This document shows positions 37,011 to 46,966 of a stretch of DNA of 46,966 nt, piece after piece. The position numbers were made by a program, and so were the translations under genes. The stretch spans positions 1 to 46,966 of the forward strand of contig NZ_JAMWZS010000021.1 in assembly GCF_024282095.1 (NCBI RefSeq), written 5' to 3'. The DNA comes from Nitrosomonas sp. GTDB lineage: Bacteria > Pseudomonadota > Gammaproteobacteria > Burkholderiales > Nitrosomonadaceae. Every line of letters begins with the position of its first letter. Position 1 is the first letter of the stretch. The notes under the pieces were generated by a model. That model was not told the origin of the DNA, searched no databases, and saw nothing but the letters and a program-made list of their open reading frames with translations.

Positions 37011-38132
37011 TTAGTTAAAGAGTAATTTTACACTATCCCATGTACGGCCGAAGATATTTGCTATTTCAACGTTTTCTAAGGCAACTAATGGATAGGTTTC
37101 GATCACTTTGTCATCCAGTGTGAATTTGACCGTGCCGACTTCCTGACCAAGCTGAACAGGTGCAATCAGCGGTTGCTTATATTCCATGGTGGCTTTGAGT
37201 TTGTCAGACTGGCCTTTGGGCAGCGTAAAATAAACATCACGGTCAAATCCGGCTTTCAATTCATTTTGAGCGCCTTTCCACAAATGGATCGTAGTCAACG
37301 GGTCATTCTTCTTGTATAAATGCAGCGTATCGTAAAACTGGAAGCCGTAATTGAGTAATCGCTGGCTTTCGACACTCCGCGCATTGGCGGATTTAGCACC
37401 GATGACCACCGATATCAAGCGTCTTTTGTCGCGAATCGCCGATGTAATCAGGCAATACCCTGCATTCTGAGTCCACCCTGTTTTCATGCCGTCGACATGC
37501 GGGTCCAGCCATAACAGGCGGTTTCTGTTGGGTTGTGTAATATTGTTATAGGTATATTCTTTTTGTGAATACAGTGGGTAAAATTCAGGAAAATCCCGGA
37601 TGATGGCAGTTGCCAATACCGTGAGATCATATGCCGTGGTGTAGTGATTGGGATCGGGTAATCCGGTGGAGTTGGTGAAATGCGTGTTTTTCATTCCCAA
37701 ACGCCCGGCTTCTTTATTCATGATATCTGCAAAACTGGCTTCCGAGCCGGAAACTGCTTCTGCCAAAGCGATACACGCATCATTTCCGGATTGCACGATC
37801 ATGCCTCGAATCAATTCGTCGATGGTAACCTGTTTATTAGGTTCGATAAACATGCGTGAGCCAATCATTTTCCAGGCGGTTTGAGATACCGGCACTACTT
37901 GATTCAATGTCAGGTGATTTTGCTTTAACGCTGAAAATACGACATAAGCTGTCATCAGCTTGGTGAGAGAGGCCGGTTCTATGCGCTCATGTTCATTTTG
38001 GCTTGCTAACGGCTGTCCCGTCTGGAAATCCGAAAGCATATACGCTTTAGCTGCTATGGATATACCTTGCTGTTGGGCAAATGCCGAAGATACAGCGAAG
38101 CACAATAGCAATGATAAAAATAAATGCTTCAT
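37011..38132 (-). CDS. dacA: D-alanyl-D-alanine carboxypeptidase (PBP5/6 type)
   Basis: Periplasmic penicillin-binding protein that trims the terminal D-Ala from peptidoglycan peptides. The 373-residue precursor has a signal peptide (MKHLFLSLLLCFAVSSAFA), the catalytic SLTK (S55, K58), SGN in QSGNDACIAL and KTG in DGMKTGWTQNAG. A C-terminal domain (LKATMEYKQPLIAPVQLGQE) ends in an amphipathic stretch for membrane attachment. ATG 38132 gives the signal peptide directly. Confidence 0.95.
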   Translation of the reverse strand: MKHLFLSLLLCFAVSSAFAQQQGISIAAKAYMLSDFQTGQPLASQNEHERIEPASLTKLMTAYVVFSALKQNHLTLNQVVPVSQTAWKMIGSRMFIEPNKQVTIDELIRGMIVQSGNDACIALAEAVSGSEASFADIMNKEAGRLGMKNTHFTNSTGLPDPNHYTTAYDLTVLATAIIRDFPEFYPLYSQKEYTYNNITQPNRNRLLWLDPHVDGMKTGWTQNAGYCLITSAIRDKRRLISVVIGAKSANARSVESQRLLNYGFQFYDTLHLYKKNDPLTTIHLWKGAQNELKAGFDRDVYFTLPKGQSDKLKATMEYKQPLIAPVQLGQEVGTVKFTLDDKVIETYPLVALENVEIANIFGRTWDSVKLLFN

Positions 38133-38221
38133 AGAAGGTTTGTAAAAAATAATCATTATATCCTGCCCTAGGAGAATCTAAAAACATCGTTTTTTTATAT
38201 GGACATCCCTATGAATACTCA

Positions 38222-38767
38222 TCAAGTATTGCTTGACGGTCGATCAATCACGCCCATGTGAAAACCCAGTTTACCTTGATTGCGTTCTTTAAAGTACTGC
38301 TTTAAGGGATCATGAATGACTCGAAACGCCATTTCTTCCCAAGGGATTTCTTGCTCGGACATCAGTTTGACTTCCAAGCTTTCAATGCCCGGACTGAAGT
38401 CAAGATCAAGCAGTCGTGCGCGGAATAGAAAATACACCTGGCTGATATGGGGAAGGCTGTAAATCGCATACAGGTCGCCGATTTCCACCCTCGCATTGGC
38501 TTCTTCCAGCGTTTCACGCGCAGCAGCCTGTGCTAGTGTTTCATTATTTTCCATAAAACCGGCGGGTAAAGTCCACCAACCCAGGCGCGGTTCTATGGCG
38601 CGGCGGCACAACAAAACCTTGTCCTCCCACTCGGGAATGCAGCCTACAACCATCTTGGGGTTTTGATAATGGATGACATGGCATGTGGTGCATACGTATC
38701 GTGGCAGGGAATCGCCTGCGGGTATCAGTAATTCGACCGTGGCGCTACAGTTACTGCAGTATTTCAT
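38222..38767 (-). CDS. Nudix hydrolase with N-terminal zinc ribbon
   Basis: A 181-residue protein with a CxxC...CxxC zinc ribbon (C4, C7, C26, C29), followed by a Nudix box GFMENNETLAQAAARETLEE with the usual glutamates. The layout resembles the YfhP/NudC-like ADP-ribose or NAD-type pyrophosphatases, but the substrate cannot be set from sequence. Same strand as dacA and the DUF2914 gene. Confidence 0.9.
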   Translation of the reverse strand: MKYCSNCSATVELLIPAGDSLPRYVCTTCHVIHYQNPKMVVGCIPEWEDKVLLCRRAIEPRLGWWTLPAGFMENNETLAQAAARETLEEANARVEIGDLYAIYSLPHISQVYFLFRARLLDLDFSPGIESLEVKLMSEQEIPWEEMAFRVIHDPLKQYFKERNQGKLGFHMGVIDRPSSNT

Positions 38768-38796
38768 ACGGAATCCTTAAATTTCCTGAATGCGTT

Positions 38797-39672
38797 TCAG
38801 CGTTCGGTGACAGTGAAGCTCCGCGTTGCTAATCGGCTGCCGGATTCATCCACCAATTCAACACGCCATGCACCCAGTCTTTGATGATCCAATTGCTTGC
38901 TTGCCTGGGTGCGCCAGTTGTCGAGGCGAATATCCAGAAATAATTGCGAGTCCAGTTTATTGTTGCGATACCACAAAATGCCGACGCGCTTACCTTGCAA
39001 ATTCTTTAAGTGTAAATAAAAGTAAATCGGTTGGGATTCACCCTGCCGCAATTGCACGGAATCAATGACATCCACCGGTTCACGCGCTTTGACGTCATGG
39101 CTCAATTGCGCTCGCAGTACTTGGGGATGATCCGATGTATTTTGGGATTCTGATGGTAATATTGATTTCGTAGATTCCGGTTTATTGCGAGGGATTGCAA
39201 CCGGTTTATGGATTATGGGCTCAGGTTTCGATTTGACTACCGGTACAGCAGTTGGGCCGGCCGGATTCATTGTTTTTTCAGGTTGAATCCTGTCCTTAGG
39301 TTGAGTGATATCCGCAGAATTATTCTGCTCAGCGGGTGATTGACTGAGTTCGGTTTTGACGGATTGATCTGTTACCGCAGATTCCGGTACAACTTTTTCC
39401 AGCGGAATTTTGTTTTCTTGCAAGGTAGTCGTCTGGTCAGTCGCTGCTACAGCTTCTCCACTTACAGAGGATTGGGTTTTATCGGTACCCAATACTAAAT
39501 AACCGATCAAAGCAAGAATGGATAGCAGCAACAGAATGGCAGCACTGATTTTTTTCCAATCCAACGAGTATTCATAGACGATTTCTGGTTCAGGCAAATC
39601 GGGGTAGGTCTGTTCTATGGCTTGTTGCGGTTGCTGAATTTGGATGCGGATTTTTAATGTATTGTCGCTCAT
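38797..39672 (-). CDS. DUF2914 membrane-anchored protein
   Basis: A 291-residue protein with a cytoplasmic N-terminus, one transmembrane segment (residues about 43-62), a low-complexity Thr/Ser/Pro/Gln-rich linker, and a C-terminal DUF2914 domain: YLHLKNLQGKRVGILWYRNN, WRTQASKQLDHQRLGAWRVE, SRLATRSFTV. DUF2914 is thought to be a periplasmic beta-sandwich; function unknown. Confidence 0.88.
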   Translation of the reverse strand: MSDNTLKIRIQIQQPQQAIEQTYPDLPEPEIVYEYSLDWKKISAAILLLLSILALIGYLVLGTDKTQSSVSGEAVAATDQTTTLQENKIPLEKVVPESAVTDQSVKTELSQSPAEQNNSADITQPKDRIQPEKTMNPAGPTAVPVVKSKPEPIIHKPVAIPRNKPESTKSILPSESQNTSDHPQVLRAQLSHDVKAREPVDVIDSVQLRQGESQPIYFYLHLKNLQGKRVGILWYRNNKLDSQLFLDIRLDNWRTQASKQLDHQRLGAWRVELVDESGSRLATRSFTVTER

Positions 39673-39902
39673 AAAAGAATATCTTAAGACATGCTGATGT
39701 CTGAAAGTTGGTTTGCGGGCTTTTATTCAGTATAAAGGATTTTTTAGAAATAACAGAATCACGCTTTACAAACCTTCATCATGGATTTTGTTGGAACAGT
39801 TAAATATGCAGTAAGCTATCCGTCGGGTAACAATATCATTTTTGGCATAAGTCGGATATTTCCTATATCGATAGTCAGTGAAAGTGTGATAGCAGCAAAT
39901 GA

Positions 39903-41936
<2,034 letters not shown>

Positions 41937-41942
41937 AATATT

Positions 41943-42488
41943 ATGATGACTCAACAACAAGTGCAGCAAATCTTAGATACCGCCGAACTAATCCATTCAG
42001 AGCAAGTGGTAACGCGAACGGTACATCGTTTGGCGGCGGATATCACGCGGGAATTATCGCAACAGTATCCATTGGTTTTATGTGTGATGGGCGGAGCGGT
42101 GGTGTTTACCGGGCAATTGCTGCCGCAACTGCGGTTTCCACTGGATTTTGATTATCTGCACTTGACGCGCTATGACAAGAAAATGACGGGGGGTGAAGTT
42201 CACTGGCAGGCGGAACCGAAAGAAAATATGCAGGATCGCGTTGTCTTGGTGCTGGATGACATTCTGGATGAAGGCATTACGCTGGCCACCATTCGAGACA
42301 AAGTATTGGAAAAGGGTGCGAAAGCATTTTATAGTGCGGTTCTTGCAGAAAAAGAAACGGGCAAACCCAAGCCATTCAAAGCTGATTTTGTTGGATTGAC
42401 CGTGCCGGATCGCTATGTGTTCGGTTTTGGCATGGATATCCACGGCGCCTGGCGGAATTTGCCCGCCATTTATGCAGTGAAAGATTAA
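41943..42488 (+). CDS. hpt: Hypoxanthine-guanine phosphoribosyltransferase
   Basis: A 181-residue type I phosphoribosyltransferase with the PRPP-binding motif VVLVLDDILDEGITL and the early VMGGAVVFTGQLL. It would convert hypoxanthine (and guanine) with PRPP to IMP or GMP. It starts six bases after ligA and is followed by the methylthioinosine phosphorylase gene, which would supply hypoxanthine, giving a short salvage unit. Confidence 0.9.
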   Translation: MMTQQQVQQILDTAELIHSEQVVTRTVHRLAADITRELSQQYPLVLCVMGGAVVFTGQLLPQLRFPLDFDYLHLTRYDKKMTGGEVHWQAEPKENMQDRVVLVLDDILDEGITLATIRDKVLEKGAKAFYSAVLAEKETGKPKPFKADFVGLTVPDRYVFGFGMDIHGAWRNLPAIYAVKD

Positions 42489-42507
42489 ACCTGGCAATGG
42501 AGGAATA

Positions 42508-43254
42508 ATGCTTGCAATCATTGGCGGCAGTGGCATGACGCAATTGCCCTGCCTGGAAATATCACACCGGCAGATCATACGCACACCGTATGGTGAGCCT
42601 TCCGGCCCATTGACGTTTGGTAAAATCGGAGATCAGGACATCGTTTTTCTGGCGCGGCATGGGCACGGTCATACGATTCCGCCGCACGCCATCAATTACC
42701 GCGCGAATTTATGGGCATTGCATTCGCTGAAACCGTCCCATGTCATCGCCGTGGCCTCGGTGGGGGGTATTCGATCCGATTTGGCGCCGGGCCGACTGGT
42801 GGTTCCCGATCAGATCATCGATTACACCTACGGACGTAGCTTCACCTATTTTGATAGCACGGAAGAACGCGTGACGCATATTGATTTTACCTTGCCGTAC
42901 AGTCAACAAACCCGTGCGCTGTTACTGCAAGGCGCTAACAATGCACATGAAGCAATTATCGATGGCGGCATTTATGCCGCGACACAAGGACCCAGGCTCG
43001 AAACGGCCGCTGAAATCAATCGGCTGGAACGCGATGGCGCGGATATGGTGGGCATGACCGGCATGCCGGAAGCCGCACTGGCCAGGGAATTGGAATTGAA
43101 TTACGCCACCATTGCCGTGATTGCCAATTATGCCGCCGGCCGCGGCGCTAACGTGAATGGCATACCGCTCAAGGAGATTTATGCGGTGCTGGAACAAGCG
43201 ATGGTGCGCGTCAGAAACATATTGGAACATGTGGTGAGCTGCCATGGCCATTAG
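42508..43254 (+). CDS. S-methyl-5'-thioinosine phosphorylase (MTAP family)
   Basis: A 248-residue member of the PNP/MTAP phosphorylases ([48 protein letters not shown]). The TGMPEA segment fits the methylthioinosine-specific branch as known in Pseudomonas aeruginosa better than MTA phosphorylase. It would split methylthioinosine to hypoxanthine and methylthioribose-1-phosphate, feeding the adjacent Hpt. The ribosome site GGAGG is very good. It overlaps def by 11 bp. Confidence 0.85.
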   Translation: MLAIIGGSGMTQLPCLEISHRQIIRTPYGEPSGPLTFGKIGDQDIVFLARHGHGHTIPPHAINYRANLWALHSLKPSHVIAVASVGGIRSDLAPGRLVVPDQIIDYTYGRSFTYFDSTEERVTHIDFTLPYSQQTRALLLQGANNAHEAIIDGGIYAATQGPRLETAAEINRLERDGADMVGMTGMPEAALARELELNYATIAVIANYAAGRGANVNGIPLKEIYAVLEQAMVRVRNILEHVVSCHGH

Positions 43255-43777
43255 ACCGGTACTTAAAATGGGCGATCCCGTATTGCTGCAAGTCGCTGAA
43301 AAAGTCGATCGATTCGATACCCCCGAACTGCACGCGTTAATCCAGGATATGCACGATACCATGGCGTCGCTGAATGGCGCAGGCCTGGCGGCACCGCAGA
43401 TTGGCGTGAGCTTGCAAGTGGTGATTTTCGGCTTTGACAAGAATCAACGCTATCCCGATGCCGACGAGGTGCCTTTTACGGTTTTGCTTAACCCTGAGTT
43501 GACACCGTTATCCGATGAAATGGAAGATGGTTGGGAAGGCTGCCTAAGCGTACCCGGAATGCGGGGTGTAGTGCCGCGCTATGCGCACTTGCGCTATCAA
43601 GGTATGGATCAATATGGCACAGCGATCGACCGTATGGTCAGCGGCTTTCATGCGCGCGTGGTGCAGCACGAATGCGATCATTTGCAGGGGATTCTGTATC
43701 CGATGCGGATCAAGGATTTTAGGCAGTTCGGGTTTACCGATGTGCTGTTTCCGGGGCAGGTGGTTGTGGATGATTAG
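43244..43777 (+). CDS. def: Peptide deformylase
   Basis: Removes the formyl group from new proteins. The 177-residue enzyme carries motif [13 protein letters not shown], motif [11 protein letters not shown] and motif [12 protein letters not shown] with the two metal-binding histidines and catalytic glutamate. Starts inside the end of the phosphorylase gene (11-bp overlap), so it is coupled to it. Without a fmt gene beside it, this is probably one of several copies. Confidence 0.96.
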   Translation: MAIRPVLKMGDPVLLQVAEKVDRFDTPELHALIQDMHDTMASLNGAGLAAPQIGVSLQVVIFGFDKNQRYPDADEVPFTVLLNPELTPLSDEMEDGWEGCLSVPGMRGVVPRYAHLRYQGMDQYGTAIDRMVSGFHARVVQHECDHLQGILYPMRIKDFRQFGFTDVLFPGQVVVDD

Positions 43778-43834
43778 ATTTATTCAAATATTTAAGTTTC
43801 TTTGCGGTCTATTAAATTTTAGTTAGTTATCCTT

Positions 43835-44641
43835 ATGCGTACAGAAGAGAGTGATAACAATCATCTTTTTTTTCAATCAATGAAAGAAGATAGGGGATGG
43901 TACTTCGTTGAGTATCGTCCTCCAGTTCATGATTATAAATTTTCAACCTTGCAGCTTGTTATTCTCAGTAAGGAGAAAAAATTAGAAGAGATTGCTGAGT
44001 CGATGGAAGCTGAGTCGGTGATTTGGTTAGAGCGCTATCCTATTCCGATAATGATATCTGCCTTTGACGACAAAGGTGATCATATAATATTGAAGGAAAT
44101 TCGGGGATGTGATCACTTAATTGGATTTATCGATAGACAAACGCACAAAACTGTTCGTGAGTGGCGCCTATTTTCGGATGAGGAACTACCTTCTGATGCG
44201 CTTGATGCATCTTATTTAAAAAAGATATATTCTGAAATTCCATTTAAAACGAAGCAGCAACTCAGAGACGAAGCTCAACAAAAGGCAAAGCATTGGCAAT
44301 TTGGATGGTGGATTGTATTCATTTGGGCTGTAGTTGTGCCAGCTGGCATCGCGATATTGGAGTGGTGGAGTGATTGGTTGGGTGTCGTAGTGCTAATATA
44401 TAGTCTTTGGAAAGCGATAGAAAATTCTCTTAGACTTATGGGTAAATGGCCAAAATCAGAATTTGAGATTGAGAAAGAATCTGAAGAAACAAGAATGCGC
44501 CATCATCACTACCATTGTGAACGTAATCCTGAAGGATTTAATCGCTTGAAAGTAGAAAATTTCGAGCGATGGGAGCGTGAGGAGCTTCATAAAGAAGCTA
44601 TGTCACTAAAACAATCAATTGAGCAAGGTACAAAATTGTGA
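43835..44641 (+). CDS. Membrane protein paired with an XRE regulator, unknown function
   Basis: A 268-residue protein I do not recognise. The N-terminal half (about 1-150) is soluble and mixed; two hydrophobic segments lie near residues 159-178 and 184-200 (WIVFIWAVVVPAGIAILEWW, WLGVVVLIYSLW). The C-terminal tail is highly charged with a His-rich RMRHHHYHCER stretch. Its stop overlaps the start of the XRE gene by four bases (GTGA). The DNA is more AT-rich than the flanking housekeeping genes, suggesting acquisition. The layout recalls a toxin-antitoxin or stress module, but no known toxin fold is visible. Confidence 0.6.
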   Translation: MRTEESDNNHLFFQSMKEDRGWYFVEYRPPVHDYKFSTLQLVILSKEKKLEEIAESMEAESVIWLERYPIPIMISAFDDKGDHIILKEIRGCDHLIGFIDRQTHKTVREWRLFSDEELPSDALDASYLKKIYSEIPFKTKQQLRDEAQQKAKHWQFGWWIVFIWAVVVPAGIAILEWWSDWLGVVVLIYSLWKAIENSLRLMGKWPKSEFEIEKESEETRMRHHHYHCERNPEGFNRLKVENFERWEREELHKEAMSLKQSIEQGTKL

Positions 44642-44922
44642 GTGACTTAAAAAAATATATCAGCAAGCGGAAGGCGGTTGATGCTGCATTTAATGAGAAT
44701 TATGAAGAAGGCTATCAGGCTTTTAAAATAGGCGTGCTGCTTCGGCAAGCCAGAGAAGCTTCCGGGCTAACGCAAGAGCAGATTGCGGAGAAACTCAATA
44801 CCAAAAAATCAGCCATTTCGAGAATTGAAAACCATGCGGAAGATATCAAACTATCGACTTTAGAGAAATTTGCTTCGGTGCTTGGTTGCAAGATTGAGGT
44901 TTCTATTACGCAAGATAGTTAA
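44638..44922 (+). CDS. XRE-family HTH regulator, HigA-like
   Basis: A 94-residue protein with a Cro/CI-type helix-turn-helix (GVLLRQAREASGLTQEQIAE, KLNTKKSAISRIENHAEDIK) and an ending KFASVLGCKIEVSI, like many antitoxins of the HigA type. It starts with GTG and overlaps the membrane-protein gene by four bases, so the two are made together. HigA partners are normally small RelE-like toxins encoded upstream; here the upstream partner is a membrane protein. Confidence 0.8.
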   Translation: MSDLKKYISKRKAVDAAFNENYEEGYQAFKIGVLLRQAREASGLTQEQIAEKLNTKKSAISRIENHAEDIKLSTLEKFASVLGCKIEVSITQDS

Positions 44923-44933
44923 CAATAAGTAGT

Positions 44934-44993
44934 AGATTTCTCCCTCCGGTCGAAATGACAAAGCTGTCATTCCGAACGTACGTGAGGAATCTT
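44934..44993. repeat. Dispersed repeat pair, diverging arrangement
   Basis: Two imperfect complementary arms (44934-44960 and 44965-44993) meet at AATGACAAAGCTGTCATT. Each arm is the same motif found inside the MITE at 13935-14005 (TGTCATTTCGAnCG.. and TGTCATTCCGAACG..), but there the arms point toward each other and here they point apart. No IS-like termini flank this copy. It reaches into the last codon of hemJ. Confidence 0.7.
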
Positions 44994-45429
44994 AAAGCTC
45001 AGAAATCACCGCAACTAAATCCGGCTTAACCACCACCAATATCACCACCGCAAACAGAACCAGCACCGGAAATTCATTGAACCAGCGGTAAAACACGTGA
45101 CCATGCGTGTTGCTGTCGGTTTTGAATGCGGTGACAAATTTTCCGCAGTAATAATGGTAAATGATCAATAGTAATACCAGAGCCAACTTGGCATGCAGCC
45201 AACTGCCGGAGAAGCCGTAACCCAGCCACAACCATACGCCGAAAACCACGGTCAGCACCGCGCCGGGGGTCATGATGCCATAATACAGCTTGCGCTCCAT
45301 GATTTTGAAGCGTTCCTTGCCGGGTTGATCTTCGCACATAGCGTGATAAACAAACAAACGCGGCAGGTAGAATAGTCCCGCGAACCAGGTGACCATGAAA
45401 ATGATGTGCAGTGATTTTATCCAGAGCAT
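44992..45429 (-). CDS. hemJ: HemJ-type protoporphyrinogen IX oxidase
   Basis: A 145-residue inner-membrane protein with four hydrophobic segments and the HemJ features LHIIFMVTWFAGLFYLPRLF, ERKLYYGIMTPGAVLT, GSWLHAKLALVLLLIIYHYY and a C-terminal RWFNEFPVL. It oxidises protoporphyrinogen IX to protoporphyrin IX in heme synthesis. The stop codon (44992-44994) falls at the edge of the repeat at 44934-44993. It is convergent with the XRE gene and divergent from the carboxypeptidase gene. Confidence 0.88.
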   Translation of the reverse strand: MLWIKSLHIIFMVTWFAGLFYLPRLFVYHAMCEDQPGKERFKIMERKLYYGIMTPGAVLTVVFGVWLWLGYGFSGSWLHAKLALVLLLIIYHYYCGKFVTAFKTDSNTHGHVFYRWFNEFPVLVLFAVVILVVVKPDLVAVISEL

Positions 45430-45544
45430 GGCAGTGTGAATGATTGGTGGTAAAGTTGTTATGATACTGGGCTTGGGATTTTCGCGCTATCCCTTGCGGT
45501 CGGGTGAATTAAGCGCAATGTTCGGCATTGTAAGATTAAGCGAG

Positions 45545-46966
45545 ATGACTATGAATCAACATTATGAGAATTTAGTTCACAAACTGGAAGAAATCGCCCA
45601 TTTGGGCGGCGTTATGAGCACGTTGGGTTGGGATCAGGAAGTGATGATGCCGGCGGGTGCGAGTGATGCGCGTGCCAAGCAAATTTCAGCGCTGGCCGGG
45701 GTTATTTATGAGCGCATGACGGATCCTGCGCTGGGAGATTGCCTGAATGAGTTAAACGCGCAGGATCTTGCCGCGTTGGGCGAAGCGGAGCGCTGCAATA
45801 TCCGTGAAGCGCAGCGCAGCTATGAATTGGAAACCAAGGTGCCGAAACGATTGGTGCAGGAGTTGGCGGAACTGGGTTCGCGCGGGCATGGTGTTTGGGT
45901 AATGGCGCGCCAAGACAATAAGTTTGCCGATTTTGCGCCGGTGCTGAAATGTTTTCTGCAATTGAAGACGGAATGGGCGCAGTGCGTTTCCCCCGAAATG
46001 GCGCCTTATGATGCGAACATCGATTTGTTTGAGCGCGGCACCACGATGACCATGATTACGCCGATATTCGAGCGCCTGAAGCAGGAATTGATACCGCTGA
46101 TTCATGCCATTCAAGACCATTCCTATCAACCGGACACGTCGTTTCTGCAAGGCCGGTTTGCATTGGATAAACAGTGATTCATGCCATTCAAGACCATTCC
46201 TATCAACCGGACACGTCGTTTCTGCAAGGCCGGTTTGCATTGGATAAACAGGAAGCGTTGGCGCGCAAAATCAGCCGGGATATGGGTTTCAATTTTGAAC
46301 AGGGGCGCATCGATGTGTCGGTGCATCCGTTTTGCGGCGGCAGCCATCCGACCGATGTGCGCATCACCACACGCTATAAGGACAGCAATTTTATCGAATC
46401 ACTGTATTCGGTGATTCATGAAACCGGCCATGCGCTCTATGAGCAGGGGCGACCGCATGAGTTGGGCGATTTGCCGGCGTCGGAATCGTTGACGATGGGC
46501 ATACATGAATCCCAGTCGTTATTCTGGGAACGCATGATCGCGCAGAGCAAACCTTTTTGTGCGCACTATTTCGATACCATACGCGCGGCGTTTCCGGAGA
46601 ATCTGCAATCCGCTACGGTGGATTCGTTTTATCGCGCGATCAATACCTGCAAGGCGGATTTTATCCGCGTGGAGGCGGATGAAGTGACTTATCCGCTGCA
46701 TATCATCCTGCGCTATGAAATCGAGAAAGGTCTGTTTGACGGTTCGATGCAGGTTGATGATTTGCCGCACATCTGGAATGAATCGATGCAGAAATACTTG
46801 GGAATCAAGCCGCCGACCGACACGCTCGGTGTGTTGCAGGATTCGCATTGGAGCGGCGGGGCGTTTGGGTATTTTCCTTCGTACACGCTGGGTGCGATGT
46901 ATGCGTGCCAGTTTTATAAAACGCTGCTGCGTGAACAACCGGAGACGGAAGCAAATATTGCCAAAG
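45545..46966 (+). pseudogene. M32 carboxypeptidase (Taq type), split by a 77-bp tandem duplication, 3' end outside
   Basis: Metal-dependent carboxypeptidase of family M32. The first frame starts at ATG 45545 (or 45551) with HKLEEIAHLGGVMSTLGWDQ and stops at 46175-46177 after RFALDKQ. The exact duplication 46098-46174/46175-46251 shifts the frame. The second frame is then open from 46174 to the window end and contains the zinc motif HETGH (SVIHETGHALYEQG), HESQSLFWE and YPLHIILRYEIEKGLFDG. Removing one 77-bp copy gives one continuous normal protein. A GTG at 46174 overlaps the stop (GTGA), so reinitiation of a C-terminal fragment is possible. It could also be an assembly error. Confidence 0.85.
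46098..46251. repeat. Exact 77-bp tandem duplication (two copies)
   Basis: Bases 46098-46174 and 46175-46251 are identical by direct reading. Since 77 is not a multiple of three, the duplication shifts the reading frame of the carboxypeptidase gene. The absence of any difference between the copies points to a very recent event or an artefact. Confidence 0.95.

Noticed and set aside
46181-46414. Open frame after the carboxypeptidase stop in the old reading frame
   Set aside because: Its translation has no similarity to M32 enzymes; the true continuation is in the shifted frame starting at 46174.

Overview
The window looks like chromosomal DNA of an ammonia-oxidising betaproteobacterium close to Nitrosomonas. 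The strongest taxonomic clue is the small periplasmic cytochrome at 33269-33580, which closely resembles Nitrosomonas europaea cytochrome c-552 as I recall that sequence. The neighbourhoods ubiE-DUF971-phoB-phoR and dacA-dat-ybeD-lipB-lipA are also typical of Betaproteobacteria. I see no rRNA, tRNA or CRISPR array.

Layout. 1-1443 (minus) is the 5' two thirds of lptD, which runs off the left edge. 1835-6712 (plus) holds a YoaA/DinG-type iron-sulfur helicase, an MscS-like membrane protein and two overlapping regulators with degenerate receiver domains. 7385-21055 (plus) is the most interesting part: a single-module reducing type I polyketide synthase (KS-AT-DH-inactive ER-KR-ACP), a PLP-dependent alpha-oxoamine synthase, a 34-residue exported-type peptide, an MMPL/RND exporter, a LolA-like periplasmic protein, an outer-membrane beta-barrel and a phosphopantetheinyl transferase. 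A small IS5-like MITE sits between the PKS and the oxoamine synthase. 21263-21898 is a secreted protein of unknown role.

21986-31196 is mostly housekeeping: ubiE, a DUF971 gene, phoB-phoR, ppsR-ppsA and lgt. Two paralogous small periplasmic proteins with matching upstream regions flank ppsR-ppsA. 31303-39672 carries ilvD, cytochrome c-552, an OsmC-like protein, lipA-lipB-ybeD-dat-dacA, a Nudix hydrolase and a DUF2914 protein. 39909-43777 is a tight run of ligA, a purine phosphoribosyltransferase, a methylthioinosine phosphorylase and def. 43835-44922 is an AT-rich two-gene cassette of a membrane protein overlapped by an XRE-type regulator. The window ends with hemJ (minus) and an M32 carboxypeptidase gene broken by an exact 77-bp tandem duplication.

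How the main cluster may work (inference). The PPTase activates the ACP, and the PKS builds a reduced acyl chain. The oxoamine synthase releases it by decarboxylative condensation with an amino acid, giving an amino-ketone resembling a sphingoid base. The RND pump, LolA-like carrier and outer-membrane protein would then move the lipid to the outer membrane or outside. I cannot name a characterised cluster with exactly this composition; the product is unknown.
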